Positions 10,808 to 17,675 of a DNA stretch of 37,620 nucleotides are shown here, one piece after another. Numbering within the stretch: the stretch's first letter is position 1; every line of letters starts with the position of its first letter. The notes under the pieces were generated by a model that saw only the letters and a program-made list of their open reading frames with translations, searched no databases and was not told where the DNA came from. A program made the translations under genes and the position numbers. This DNA comes from Burkholderiales bacterium (GTDB lineage: Bacteria > Pseudomonadota > Gammaproteobacteria > Burkholderiales > Burkholderiaceae_C): NCBI GenBank assembly GCA_947372225.1, contig CANBSV010000013.1:1-37620 (forward strand). Direction: 5' to 3'.

Positions 10808-10909
10808 GCGTGGCGACCGAGGCGCATTGAGATGGATCAAATCGGCGGTGAACACGCCGCGTGGCGGCTCGGTCGCGCGCATGGCTCACGTCTTGCTAAG
10901 TTCTGCGTC

Positions 10910-11515
10910 ATGACTGTCACAGGTACCACGCTGTCGGTGCTGATCGTCACCGACCCCTTTGCCGAGACGTCCGACGACGCCATCGCGATTTCCAGCGCGC
11001 TGGCCGACGTGGGGCACCTGGTGCTGGGCGTGCGTGCGGGTGACGCATCGCTGCCCGAGGCCATGGCCCGGCTCAAGCCCGACGTGGTCGTGGTGCGCAG
11101 CGACAGCGCGGTGCGCGACGTGCTCGAGCACATCGTGATGGCGACCCGCGACGCGCGCCGACCGATCGTCATGTTCACCGACGACCCGGACCGCCCGACC
11201 ATGCGCAGCGCCATCGGTGCCGGCGTGTCGGCCTATGTGGTGAAGGGGCTCAAGCCCGAACGTGTGCAAGCCGTCATCGACGTGGCCGTTGAGCGCTTCG
11301 CCGGCGAGCAGGCGCTGCGATGCGAACTCGACGCCGCGCGCAACGAGCTGGCCGACCGCAAGACCATCGACCGCGCCAAGCGGCTGTTGATGGCCAAGAA
11401 AAACCTCAGCGAGCCCGAGGCCCACCGCTTCTTGCAGGACCTGGCCATGAAGAAGAGCCTGAAGCTGCGCGATGCCGCCGAACGCGTGATCGACGTCGAG
11501 TCCCTGCTAGGCTGA
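10910..11515 (+). CDS. nasT: ANTAR-domain transcription antiterminator, NasT-like
   Basis: 201 aa: an N-terminal receiver-like domain (about 8-125) and a C-terminal ANTAR RNA-binding domain (about 136-197, with the TIDRAKRLLMAKKNLSEPEA core). NasT proteins bind two hexaloop hairpins in the leader of nitrate assimilation operons and prevent formation of a terminator; such a leader lies directly downstream. In the receiver part D15, T90 and K112 are kept, but the usual phosphoacceptor Asp at the end of strand 3 appears to be Arg63 (VVVVRSDSAVRD). This suggests phosphorylation-independent control, as expected for a NasS-sequestered protein. No nasS is adjacent. The ATG at 10910 was chosen; the frame continues upstream but without homology. 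It is divergent from clpB. Confidence 0.88.
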   Translation: MTVTGTTLSVLIVTDPFAETSDDAIAISSALADVGHLVLGVRAGDASLPEAMARLKPDVVVVRSDSAVRDVLEHIVMATRDARRPIVMFTDDPDRPTMRSAIGAGVSAYVVKGLKPERVQAVIDVAVERFAGEQALRCELDAARNELADRKTIDRAKRLLMAKKNLSEPEAHRFLQDLAMKKSLKLRDAAERVIDVESLLG

Positions 11516-11525
11516 GCCGCCCCGC

Positions 11526-11543
11526 GGGGCCGGTTTTGGTGCG
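11526..11543 (+). promoter_or_regulatory. Weak candidate NtrC-type enhancer site
   Basis: TTTTGGTGCG (11534-11543) matches the right half of the NtrC palindrome (GCAC...TGGTGC), while the left half (GGGCCGG) is degenerate. It lies about 97 bp upstream of the predicted sigma-54 start, a usual distance for an activator of such a promoter. Two further GTGC half-sites follow at 11547 and 11559. Low confidence. Confidence 0.3.
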
Positions 11544-11605
11544 CCTGTGCGCGCAATCGTGCGGTCACGACCTGCCCGCCGAGGCGCTCTCCCCGTAAGA
11601 CCCCA

Positions 11606-11621
11606 TGGCACGACCTTTGCA
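11606..11621 (+). promoter_or_regulatory. Sigma-54 (RpoN) promoter of the nrt-nir-nas operon
   Basis: TGGCACG (11606-11612), four bases ACCT, then TTGCA (11617-11621). This is an exact match to the -24/-12 consensus TGGCACG-N4-TTGCW, with GG at 11607-11608 and GC at 11619-11620. Transcription should start near 11631, directly before the first leader hairpin at 11635. It implies dependence on RpoN and a bacterial enhancer-binding protein such as NtrC. Confidence 0.85.
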
Positions 11622-11634
11622 TACCTAGCGACCA

Positions 11635-11687
11635 GGTGTGGCGGCAATGGCGTCGCGGCACCAAAACAGTTCAGAGCAACGGAGCTC
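11635..11687 (+). promoter_or_regulatory. ANTAR two-hairpin antitermination target in the nrtA leader
   Basis: Hairpin P1: GGTGTGGCGGC (11635-11645) pairs with GTCGCGGCACC (11652-11662) over 11 positions with one mismatch, closing hexaloop AATGGC. Hairpin P2: GAGC (11674-11677) pairs with GCTC (11684-11687), closing hexaloop AACGGA. Both loops have A at position 1 and G at position 4, the defining residues of ANTAR protein targets. An 11-nt A-rich linker joins them. The 3' arm of P2 (11684-11687) is also the first four bases of the terminator stem, so P2 and the terminator cannot both form. The ANTAR protein is encoded immediately upstream. Confidence 0.85.
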
Positions 11688-11720
11688 GCAACACGCAGTG
11701 TCGTGTCGCGGGCTTTTTTT
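11684..11720 (+). terminator. Leader intrinsic terminator upstream of nrtA (regulated)
   Basis: GCTCGCAACACG (11684-11695) pairs with CGTGTCGCGGGC (11702-11713), a 12-position stem with one A-C mismatch and one G-U pair. The loop is CAGTGT, followed by seven T (11714-11720). The nrtA ATG is 17 bases further on. By position and overlap with P2 this is the terminator controlled by the NasT-like protein. Confidence 0.88.
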
Positions 11721-11737
11721 ATTCCCGAAAGGCTCCC

Positions 11738-13015
11738 ATGACCACCACGCCGTCGTCCACCAACCCACCTGTCGAGGCCCCCACCATGTCCCGTCGCCGA
11801 GTGATCCAAAGCGCTGCCGTAGCCACCGCCGGCCTCGTCATCGACCCTGCGCTGCGCGCGGCGGCCTATGCCCAGGGCAGCGACAAGCCGGAAAAGGAGG
11901 AAGTTCGCATCGGCTTCATCCCGCTGACCGATTGCGCCAGCGTGGTGATGGCCAGCGTGCTGGGCTTCGACAAGAAGTACGGCGTGAAGATCATCCCGAC
12001 CAAGGAAGCCAGTTGGGCCGGCGTGCGCGACAAGCTCGTCAACGGCGAACTGGACATGGCGCACGTGCTGTACGGCCTGGTGTATGGCGTGCACCTGGGC
12101 GTGGGCGGCCCCAAGAAGGACATGGCCGTGCTGATGACGCTCAGCAACAACGGGCAAGCCATCACGCTGTCGAAGGCGCTGGCCGACAAGGGTGCGGTCG
12201 ACGGCCCCAGCCTGGCCAAGGTGATGGCCGCCGACAAGCGCGAGTACACCTTTGCGCAGACCTTCCCGACCGGCACGCACGCCATGTGGCTGTACTACTG
12301 GCTGGCAGCCGCGGGCATCAACCCGCAAAAGGACGCCAAGGTCATCACCGTGCCGCCGCCGCAAATGGTGGCCAACATGCGCGTGGGCAACATGGACGGC
12401 TACTGCGTGGGCGAGCCCTGGAACCACCGCGCGATCATTGACGGCATCGGCATCACCGCGGTCACCACGCAAGACATCTGGAAGGACCACCCCGAAAAGG
12501 TGCTGGGCACCACCAACGAATTCGTAACCAAGTACCCCAACACCGCGCGCGCCGTGATGATGGCCATCATCGAAGCGGGCCGCTGGATCGATTCCGGTCT
12601 GCAGAACAAGAACAAGATGGCCGAGACGATCGCCGAGAAGAGCTACGTCAACACCGGCGTCGACGCGATCAACCAGCGCATCCTGGGGCGCTACCAGAAC
12701 GGCCTGGGCAAGACCTGGGACGACCCCAACCACATGAAGTTCTTCAACGACGGCGCGGTGAACTTCCCGTACCTGAGCGACGGCATGTGGTTCCTGACCC
12801 AGCACAAGCGCTGGGGCCTGCTCAAGGATCACCCCGATTACCTCGCGGTGGCCAAGCAGATCAACCAGATCGATCTCTACAAGCAAGCGGCCAGTGCGCT
12901 CAAGGTCAACGTGCCCAAGGACGCCATGCGCAGCAGCAAGTTGATGGATGGCGTGGTGTGGGACGGCAAGGATCCCGCCAAGTACGCCGACAGCTTCAAA
13001 GTGCGTGCCGCCTGA
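11738..13015 (+). CDS. nrtA: Nitrate/nitrite ABC transporter substrate-binding protein NrtA, Tat signal
   Basis: 425 aa, NrtA/SsuA-like type 2 binding protein that captures nitrate or nitrite for NrtB/NrtD. A twin-arginine signal is visible: SRRRVIQ (18-24), then a mildly hydrophobic stretch AAVATAGLVI and an A-Y-A-Q cleavage region near 43-46, so export in folded form by Tat to the periplasm is expected. Family blocks include GFIPLTDCASVVMA, GELDMAHVLYG, FPTGTHAMWLYYWLAA, VGNMDGYCVGEPWN and KYPNTARAVM. ATG 11738 follows GAAAGG; ATG 11786 (Met17) is an alternative start that would give a more typical Tat n-region. First gene of the nitrate operon, directly behind the leader terminator. Confidence 0.93.
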   Translation: MTTTPSSTNPPVEAPTMSRRRVIQSAAVATAGLVIDPALRAAAYAQGSDKPEKEEVRIGFIPLTDCASVVMASVLGFDKKYGVKIIPTKEASWAGVRDKLVNGELDMAHVLYGLVYGVHLGVGGPKKDMAVLMTLSNNGQAITLSKALADKGAVDGPSLAKVMAADKREYTFAQTFPTGTHAMWLYYWLAAAGINPQKDAKVITVPPPQMVANMRVGNMDGYCVGEPWNHRAIIDGIGITAVTTQDIWKDHPEKVLGTTNEFVTKYPNTARAVMMAIIEAGRWIDSGLQNKNKMAETIAEKSYVNTGVDAINQRILGRYQNGLGKTWDDPNHMKFFNDGAVNFPYLSDGMWFLTQHKRWGLLKDHPDYLAVAKQINQIDLYKQAASALKVNVPKDAMRSSKLMDGVVWDGKDPAKYADSFKVRAA

Positions 13016-13068
13016 CGGCCTGAGCCCATCCCCGACACCCACCGCGTACCGTCGTCCAGGAGACCCAC

Positions 13069-13989
13069 ATGGTCAGTGCCGTTTTTCATTCGCCCCAACG
13101 GGCCTCGCAGTTGCTGCGTGAAGCCAAGGCCGTGGCAGCCGCCTCGGCGACGCTGTCGCCGACGTTGCCGGTGTCCGCTGCCCACGGCGTGCCCGAAGCG
13201 CGCCCGAAGCGCGATCCGTTCGACTGGGGCGCGCTGATGGGGCAGATCCTGCCCCCGCTGGCGGGCATGGCGCTGCTGGTGGCCATCTGGGGCTTGCTCA
13301 CGCAAAAGGGCGGCCCGTTCCCGACGCCCGCGGCCACTTTCGACGCCGCGGTCAAGCTGTTCGCGAATCCGTTCTATCAAAACGGCCCCAACGACCAGGG
13401 CATCGGCTGGAACATCCTGTTCTCGCTCAAGCGCGTGGCGGTGGGCTTCGGGCTGGCGGCGGTGGTGGGCATACCGCTGGGGTTCATCATCGGCCGGTTC
13501 GCGCTGCTCAACCGCATGCTGTCACCGCTGATCAGCCTGCTCAAGCCGGTGTCGCCGCTGGCCTGGCTGCCCATCGGGTTGCTGGTGTTCAAGTCGGCCA
13601 ACCCGGCGGCCATCTGGACCATCTTCATCTGCTCGATCTGGCCGATGGTGATCAACACCGCGGTGGGCGTGCAGCGTGTGCCCGAGGACTACCTCAACGT
13701 GGCGCGCGTGCTCAAGCTGAGTGAATGGAAGATCGCCACGCGCATCCTGCTGCCGTCGGTCATGCCCTACATGCTGACCGGCATGCGCCTGAGCGTGGGC
13801 ACGGCCTGGCTGGTGATCGTCGCGGCCGAGATGCTGACCGGCGGCGTGGGCATCGGCTTTTGGGTGTGGGACGAGTGGAACAACCTCAACGTCGCTCACA
13901 TCATCATCGCCATCTTCGTCATCGGCATCGTCGGGCTGCTGCTCGAATGGGCCTTGATGGCGGTGGCCAAACGCTTCGACTACAGCTGA
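13069..13989 (+). CDS. nrtB: Nitrate ABC transporter permease NrtB
   Basis: 306 aa inner-membrane permease of the NrtB/SsuC family. A polar N-terminal tail of about 55 residues precedes roughly six membrane segments (GMALLVAIWGLL, VGFGLAAVVGIPLGFIIG, WLPIGLLVF, IWTIFICSIWPMVI, AWLVIVAAEM, IIIAIFVIGIVGLLL). The EAA-type cytoplasmic loop that contacts the ATPase is EDYLNVARVLKLSEWK... (about 205-225), ending in LPSVMPYMLTGMRLS. AGGAG at 13058-13062 supports ATG 13069. It lies between nrtA (53 bp) and the ATPase gene (16 bp). Confidence 0.93.
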   Translation: MVSAVFHSPQRASQLLREAKAVAAASATLSPTLPVSAAHGVPEARPKRDPFDWGALMGQILPPLAGMALLVAIWGLLTQKGGPFPTPAATFDAAVKLFANPFYQNGPNDQGIGWNILFSLKRVAVGFGLAAVVGIPLGFIIGRFALLNRMLSPLISLLKPVSPLAWLPIGLLVFKSANPAAIWTIFICSIWPMVINTAVGVQRVPEDYLNVARVLKLSEWKIATRILLPSVMPYMLTGMRLSVGTAWLVIVAAEMLTGGVGIGFWVWDEWNNLNVAHIIIAIFVIGIVGLLLEWALMAVAKRFDYS

Positions 13990-14005
13990 GCCGGAGGGCC
14001 ACACC

Positions 14006-14815
14006 ATGAGCAAATTCGACAAGCCCATGCTGCAGATCGCAGACGTGGGAATGACCTTCGCCACCCGCCGCGGCCCGTTCGTGGCGCTGCGCGACATCCA
14101 GCTCAACGTGCAACGCGGCGAGTTCGTCTCGCTGATCGGGCACTCGGGCTGCGGCAAGTCCACGCTGCTGAACCTGGTGGCCGGGCTGACCACGCCGACA
14201 TCGGGCGTGCTGCTGCTCGACGACCGCGAGCTCACGGGCCCAGGTCCCGACCGCGGCGTGGTGTTCCAGAACCATTCGCTGCTGCCCTGGCTGAGCTGCC
14301 TGGACAACGTGTACCTGGCGGTCGAGCGCGTGTTCGGCGACAAGGAAACCAAGGCCCAACTGCGCGAACGCTCGCTGGCGGCAATTGAACTGGTGGGCAT
14401 GGGCCACGCGGTGGCCAAGCGCCCGCAGGAAATTTCCGGCGGCATGAAGCAGCGCGTGGGCATCGCCCGTGCGCTGGCGATGGAGCCCAAGATGCTGCTG
14501 ATGGACGAGCCGTTCGGAGCGCTCGATGCGCTGACCCGCGCGCGGCTGCAAGACGAGCTGCTCAAGATCGTGGCCGCCACCGGCGCCACCGTGATGATGG
14601 TGACCCACGACGTCGATGAAGCGGTGCTGCTGAGCGACCGCATCGTGATGATGACCAACGGCCCGGCCGCGACCATCGGCGAGGTGCTGAGCGTGGACCT
14701 GCCGCGCCCGCGCGACCGCGTCGAGCTGGTGGGCGACCCCGCCTATGCGCGCTACCGCAAGGAGGTCATCGACTTCCTCTACACGCGCCACAGCCACGTC
14801 GAGAGGGCCGCCTGA
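14006..14815 (+). CDS. nrtD: Nitrate ABC transporter ATP-binding protein, NrtD-like
   Basis: 269 aa. Walker A GHSGCGKST (K51), Q-loop VFQNHSLLPW, signature ISGGMKQRVGIARAL, Walker B LLMDEPFGALDA, H-loop MVTHDVDEA. It energises nitrate import through NrtB. It has only the nucleotide-binding domain plus a short tail and lacks the NrtA-like C-terminal regulatory domain of NrtC, so it is NrtD-type and probably works as a homodimer. Its stop overlaps the nirB ATG by one base (TGATG). Confidence 0.93.
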   Translation: MSKFDKPMLQIADVGMTFATRRGPFVALRDIQLNVQRGEFVSLIGHSGCGKSTLLNLVAGLTTPTSGVLLLDDRELTGPGPDRGVVFQNHSLLPWLSCLDNVYLAVERVFGDKETKAQLRERSLAAIELVGMGHAVAKRPQEISGGMKQRVGIARALAMEPKMLLMDEPFGALDALTRARLQDELLKIVAATGATVMMVTHDVDEAVLLSDRIVMMTNGPAATIGEVLSVDLPRPRDRVELVGDPAYARYRKEVIDFLYTRHSHVERAA

Positions 14816-17295
14816 TGGACGCGCGCACCAAGATGAAACTGGTGCTCGTGGGCAACGGCATGGCCGGCGTGCGCACGCTCGAAGAACTGCTCAAGATCGC
14901 GCCCGACCTCTACGACATCACCGTGTTCGGCGCCGAGCCGTACCCGAACTACAACCGCATCCTGCTCAGTCCGGTGCTGGCCGGCGAGCAAACGCTGGCC
15001 GAGATCGTGCTCAACCCCTTGGGTTGGTACGCCGAGCACGGCATCACGCTGCACACCGGCAAGAAGGTCACGCAGATTGATCGGGTCAAGCGCATCGTGC
15101 GTGCCGATGACGGCACCGAAGCGCCCTACGACCGGCTCCTGATCGCCACCGGCTCGCACCCTTTCATCCTGCCGGTGCCGGGCAAGGACCTGCCGGGCGT
15201 CATCGCCTACCGCGACATCGCCGACACCGAAGCCATGATCGATGCGGCCACCAAGTACCAGCATGCGGTGGTCATCGGCGGCGGCCTGCTCGGGCTGGAG
15301 GCGGCCAACGGGCTGATGCTGCGAGGCATGAAGGTCACCGTGGTTCACCTCATGCCGTGGCTGATGGAGCGCCAGCTCGACGACGTGGCCGCCGGGTTGC
15401 TGCGTCACTCGCTTGAAGCACGCGGCCTGACCTTCCTGATGGGCGCGCAAACGCAAGCGCTGATCGCCGGCGAGAGCGGTCGCGTGGGCTCGGTGCAGTT
15501 CAAGGACGGCACGCAGATCCCGGCCGATCTGGTGGTGATGGCCGCAGGCATCCGCCCCAACACCGACCTGGCCGAGAGCTGCGGCCTGCACTGCGCGCGC
15601 GGCGTGGTGGTGAGCGACACGCTGCAAACGGTCACCGACCCTCGCATCTACTCGGTGGGCGAATGTGCCGCGCACCGCGGTGTGGCCTACGGGCTGGTGG
15701 CGCCGCTGTTCGAGCAGGGCAAGGTGTGCGCCACGCACCTGGCGCAGTTCGGCATCGGCCGCTACCTGGGCAGCCAGACCAGCACCAAGCTCAAGGTCAC
15801 GGGCATCGACTTGTTCAGCGCGGGCAACTTCATGGGCGCCAAAACGGGCAAGACCGAAGACGCCGACTGCGAAGAAATCGTGATGAGCGATCCCTACGGC
15901 GGCGTCTACAAGAAGCTGGTCATTCAGGGCGACAAGCTCGTGGGCGCCGTGATGTACGGCGACACGGTCGACGGCAGCTGGTACTTCAAGCTGCTGCGCG
16001 ACGGGCGCAGCGTGAGCGACATCCGCGACAAGCTGATGTTCGGTGAATCGAACATCGGCGACGTCGGGCACCAGGGCCAGAACAGGGCCATGGCGATGGC
16101 CGACAGCGACGAGGTGTGCGGCTGCAACGGCGTGACCAAGGGCGCCGTGTGCAAGGCGATCAAGGAAAAAGGCCTGTTCACGCTCGACGAGGTGCGCAAG
16201 CAGACCAAGGCCAGCGCATCGTGCGGCTCGTGCACCGGGCTGGTCGAGCAGTTGCTGATGTTCACCGCCGGCGGCGACTACAGCGCTGCGCCCAAGCTCA
16301 AGGCCATGTGCGGCTGCACCGACCACGGCCACCAGGCGTTGCGCGATGCCATCCGCGAGCAGCACCTGCTGACCATCGCCGACGTCTACGCCACGATGGG
16401 CTGGCGCACGCCCAACGGCTGCGCGAGCTGCCGCCCGGCGATCAACTACTACTTGCTGAGCAGCTGGCCCAAGGAGGCGGTGGACGACCCGCAAAGCCGC
16501 TACATCAACGAGCGCAGCCACGCCAACATCCAGAAGGACGGCACCTACTCGGTCATCCCTCGCATGTGGGGCGGCGAGACCACCTCCAGCGAGTTGCGCC
16601 GCATTGCCGATGCGGTCGACAAGTACAACATCCCCACGGTGAAGGTCACCGGCGGCCAGCGCATCGACTTGCTGGGCGTCAAGAAGGAAGACCTGCCGGC
16701 GGTGTGGCAGGACATCGGCATGCACAGCGGCCACGCCTACGCCAAGGCCCTGCGCACCGTGAAGACCTGCGTGGGCAGCGAGTGGTGCCGCTTCGGCACC
16801 CAGGACAGCACGCAAATGGGCAAGGACCTCGAGCGCGCGATGTGGCGCATGTACGCGCCGCACAAGGTCAAGTTCGCGGTCAGCGGCTGCCCGCGCAACT
16901 GCGCCGAGGCCGGCATCAAGGACGTGGGCATCATCGGCGTGGACTCGGGCTGGGAGATGTACGTCGCCGGCAACGGCGGCATCAAGACCGAGGTGGCGCA
17001 CTTCTTCGTGAAGCTGAAAACCCCCGAGGAGGTGCTCGAGTACACCGGCGCGTTCTGCCAGCTGTACCGCGAGGAAGGCTGGTACCTCGAACGCACGGTG
17101 CACTACGTGAACCGCGTCGGCCTGGACCACGTCAAACGCAAGATCCTCGACGATGCGGCCGGGCGCCAGGCGCTGTGGGAGCGGCTGCAGTTCGCGCTGG
17201 ACGGCGAGCCCGACCCGTGGTTCGAGCACGAGCGCGCGCAAGTCGACATGCGCCAGTTCACGCCGGTCGCGATGCTCAAGCCCATCCCCGCCTGA
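14815..17295 (+). CDS. nirB: NADH-dependent assimilatory nitrite reductase large subunit NirB
   Basis: 826 aa. Reduces nitrite to ammonium with six electrons from NAD(P)H. Domain order: FAD/NAD(P)H oxidoreductase (GNGMAGVRTLEEL at 13; second Rossmann VVIGGGLLGLEAA near 153), first BFD-type [2Fe-2S] module with C435, C437, C470 and C473, a second such module with C499, C501, C536 and C539, then the sulfite/nitrite reductase half-domains. The siroheme-[4Fe-4S] ligands are C652-x5-C658 and C692-x3-C696 (TCVGSEWC, SGCPRNC). All key cysteines are present. Siroheme supply fits cobA at the operon end; NirD follows after 23 bp. Confidence 0.96.
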   Translation: MDARTKMKLVLVGNGMAGVRTLEELLKIAPDLYDITVFGAEPYPNYNRILLSPVLAGEQTLAEIVLNPLGWYAEHGITLHTGKKVTQIDRVKRIVRADDGTEAPYDRLLIATGSHPFILPVPGKDLPGVIAYRDIADTEAMIDAATKYQHAVVIGGGLLGLEAANGLMLRGMKVTVVHLMPWLMERQLDDVAAGLLRHSLEARGLTFLMGAQTQALIAGESGRVGSVQFKDGTQIPADLVVMAAGIRPNTDLAESCGLHCARGVVVSDTLQTVTDPRIYSVGECAAHRGVAYGLVAPLFEQGKVCATHLAQFGIGRYLGSQTSTKLKVTGIDLFSAGNFMGAKTGKTEDADCEEIVMSDPYGGVYKKLVIQGDKLVGAVMYGDTVDGSWYFKLLRDGRSVSDIRDKLMFGESNIGDVGHQGQNRAMAMADSDEVCGCNGVTKGAVCKAIKEKGLFTLDEVRKQTKASASCGSCTGLVEQLLMFTAGGDYSAAPKLKAMCGCTDHGHQALRDAIREQHLLTIADVYATMGWRTPNGCASCRPAINYYLLSSWPKEAVDDPQSRYINERSHANIQKDGTYSVIPRMWGGETTSSELRRIADAVDKYNIPTVKVTGGQRIDLLGVKKEDLPAVWQDIGMHSGHAYAKALRTVKTCVGSEWCRFGTQDSTQMGKDLERAMWRMYAPHKVKFAVSGCPRNCAEAGIKDVGIIGVDSGWEMYVAGNGGIKTEVAHFFVKLKTPEEVLEYTGAFCQLYREEGWYLERTVHYVNRVGLDHVKRKILDDAAGRQALWERLQFALDGEPDPWFEHERAQVDMRQFTPVAMLKPIPA

Positions 17296-17318
17296 AGCGC
17301 ACCACCAGGAGCCACACC

Positions 17319-17675
17319 ATGAGCGAATGGATCCCGATCTGCCGGGTGCAAGACATCCCCGTGCTGGGCGCGCGCCGCGTGGCGCGAGCCCAGGGCGCGC
17401 CGGTCGCGCTGTTTCGCGCCGCCGACGACCACGTGTTCGCGCTGCTTGACCGCTGCCCGCACAAGGGCGGGCCGCTGAGCCAGGGCATCGTGTTCGGCCA
17501 CAGCGTGGCCTGCCCGCTGCACAACTGGACCATCGGCCTGGCCGACGGCTGCGCGCGCGCACCCGATGAGGGCTGCACGACGCCGTTCCAGGTGCGCGTC
17601 GAGGCCGGCGCGGTCGCACTCGATGCCGCCGAGTTGCGCGAACTGGCCATCGACCAGCCCGCGGCGGCCGCGTGA
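17319..17675 (+). CDS. nirD: Nitrite reductase small subunit NirD (Rieske)
   Basis: 118 aa Rieske-type protein. It carries a full [2Fe-2S] motif, C46-P-H48 (CPHKGGPLSQG) and C65-P-L-H68 (CPLHNWTI). This is the cluster-bearing NirD version rather than the enterobacterial form that lost its ligands. It should pass electrons within the NirB complex. AGGAG precedes ATG 17319. The stop overlaps the GTG start of nasA (GTGA), so nirD and nasA are translationally coupled, consistent with a shared electron-transfer role. Confidence 0.93.
   Translation: MSEWIPICRVQDIPVLGARRVARAQGAPVALFRAADDHVFALLDRCPHKGGPLSQGIVFGHSVACPLHNWTIGLADGCARAPDEGCTTPFQVRVEAGAVALDAAELRELAIDQPAAAA

Noticed and set aside
11533..11667. 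10-bp inverted repeat GTTTTGGTGC (11533-11542) and GCACCAAAAC (11658-11667) flanking the promoter
   Set aside because: The left copy is upstream of the predicted transcription start, so the two cannot pair in RNA, and the right copy is already used in hairpin P1 and the linker. Probably chance or overlap with an enhancer half-site.
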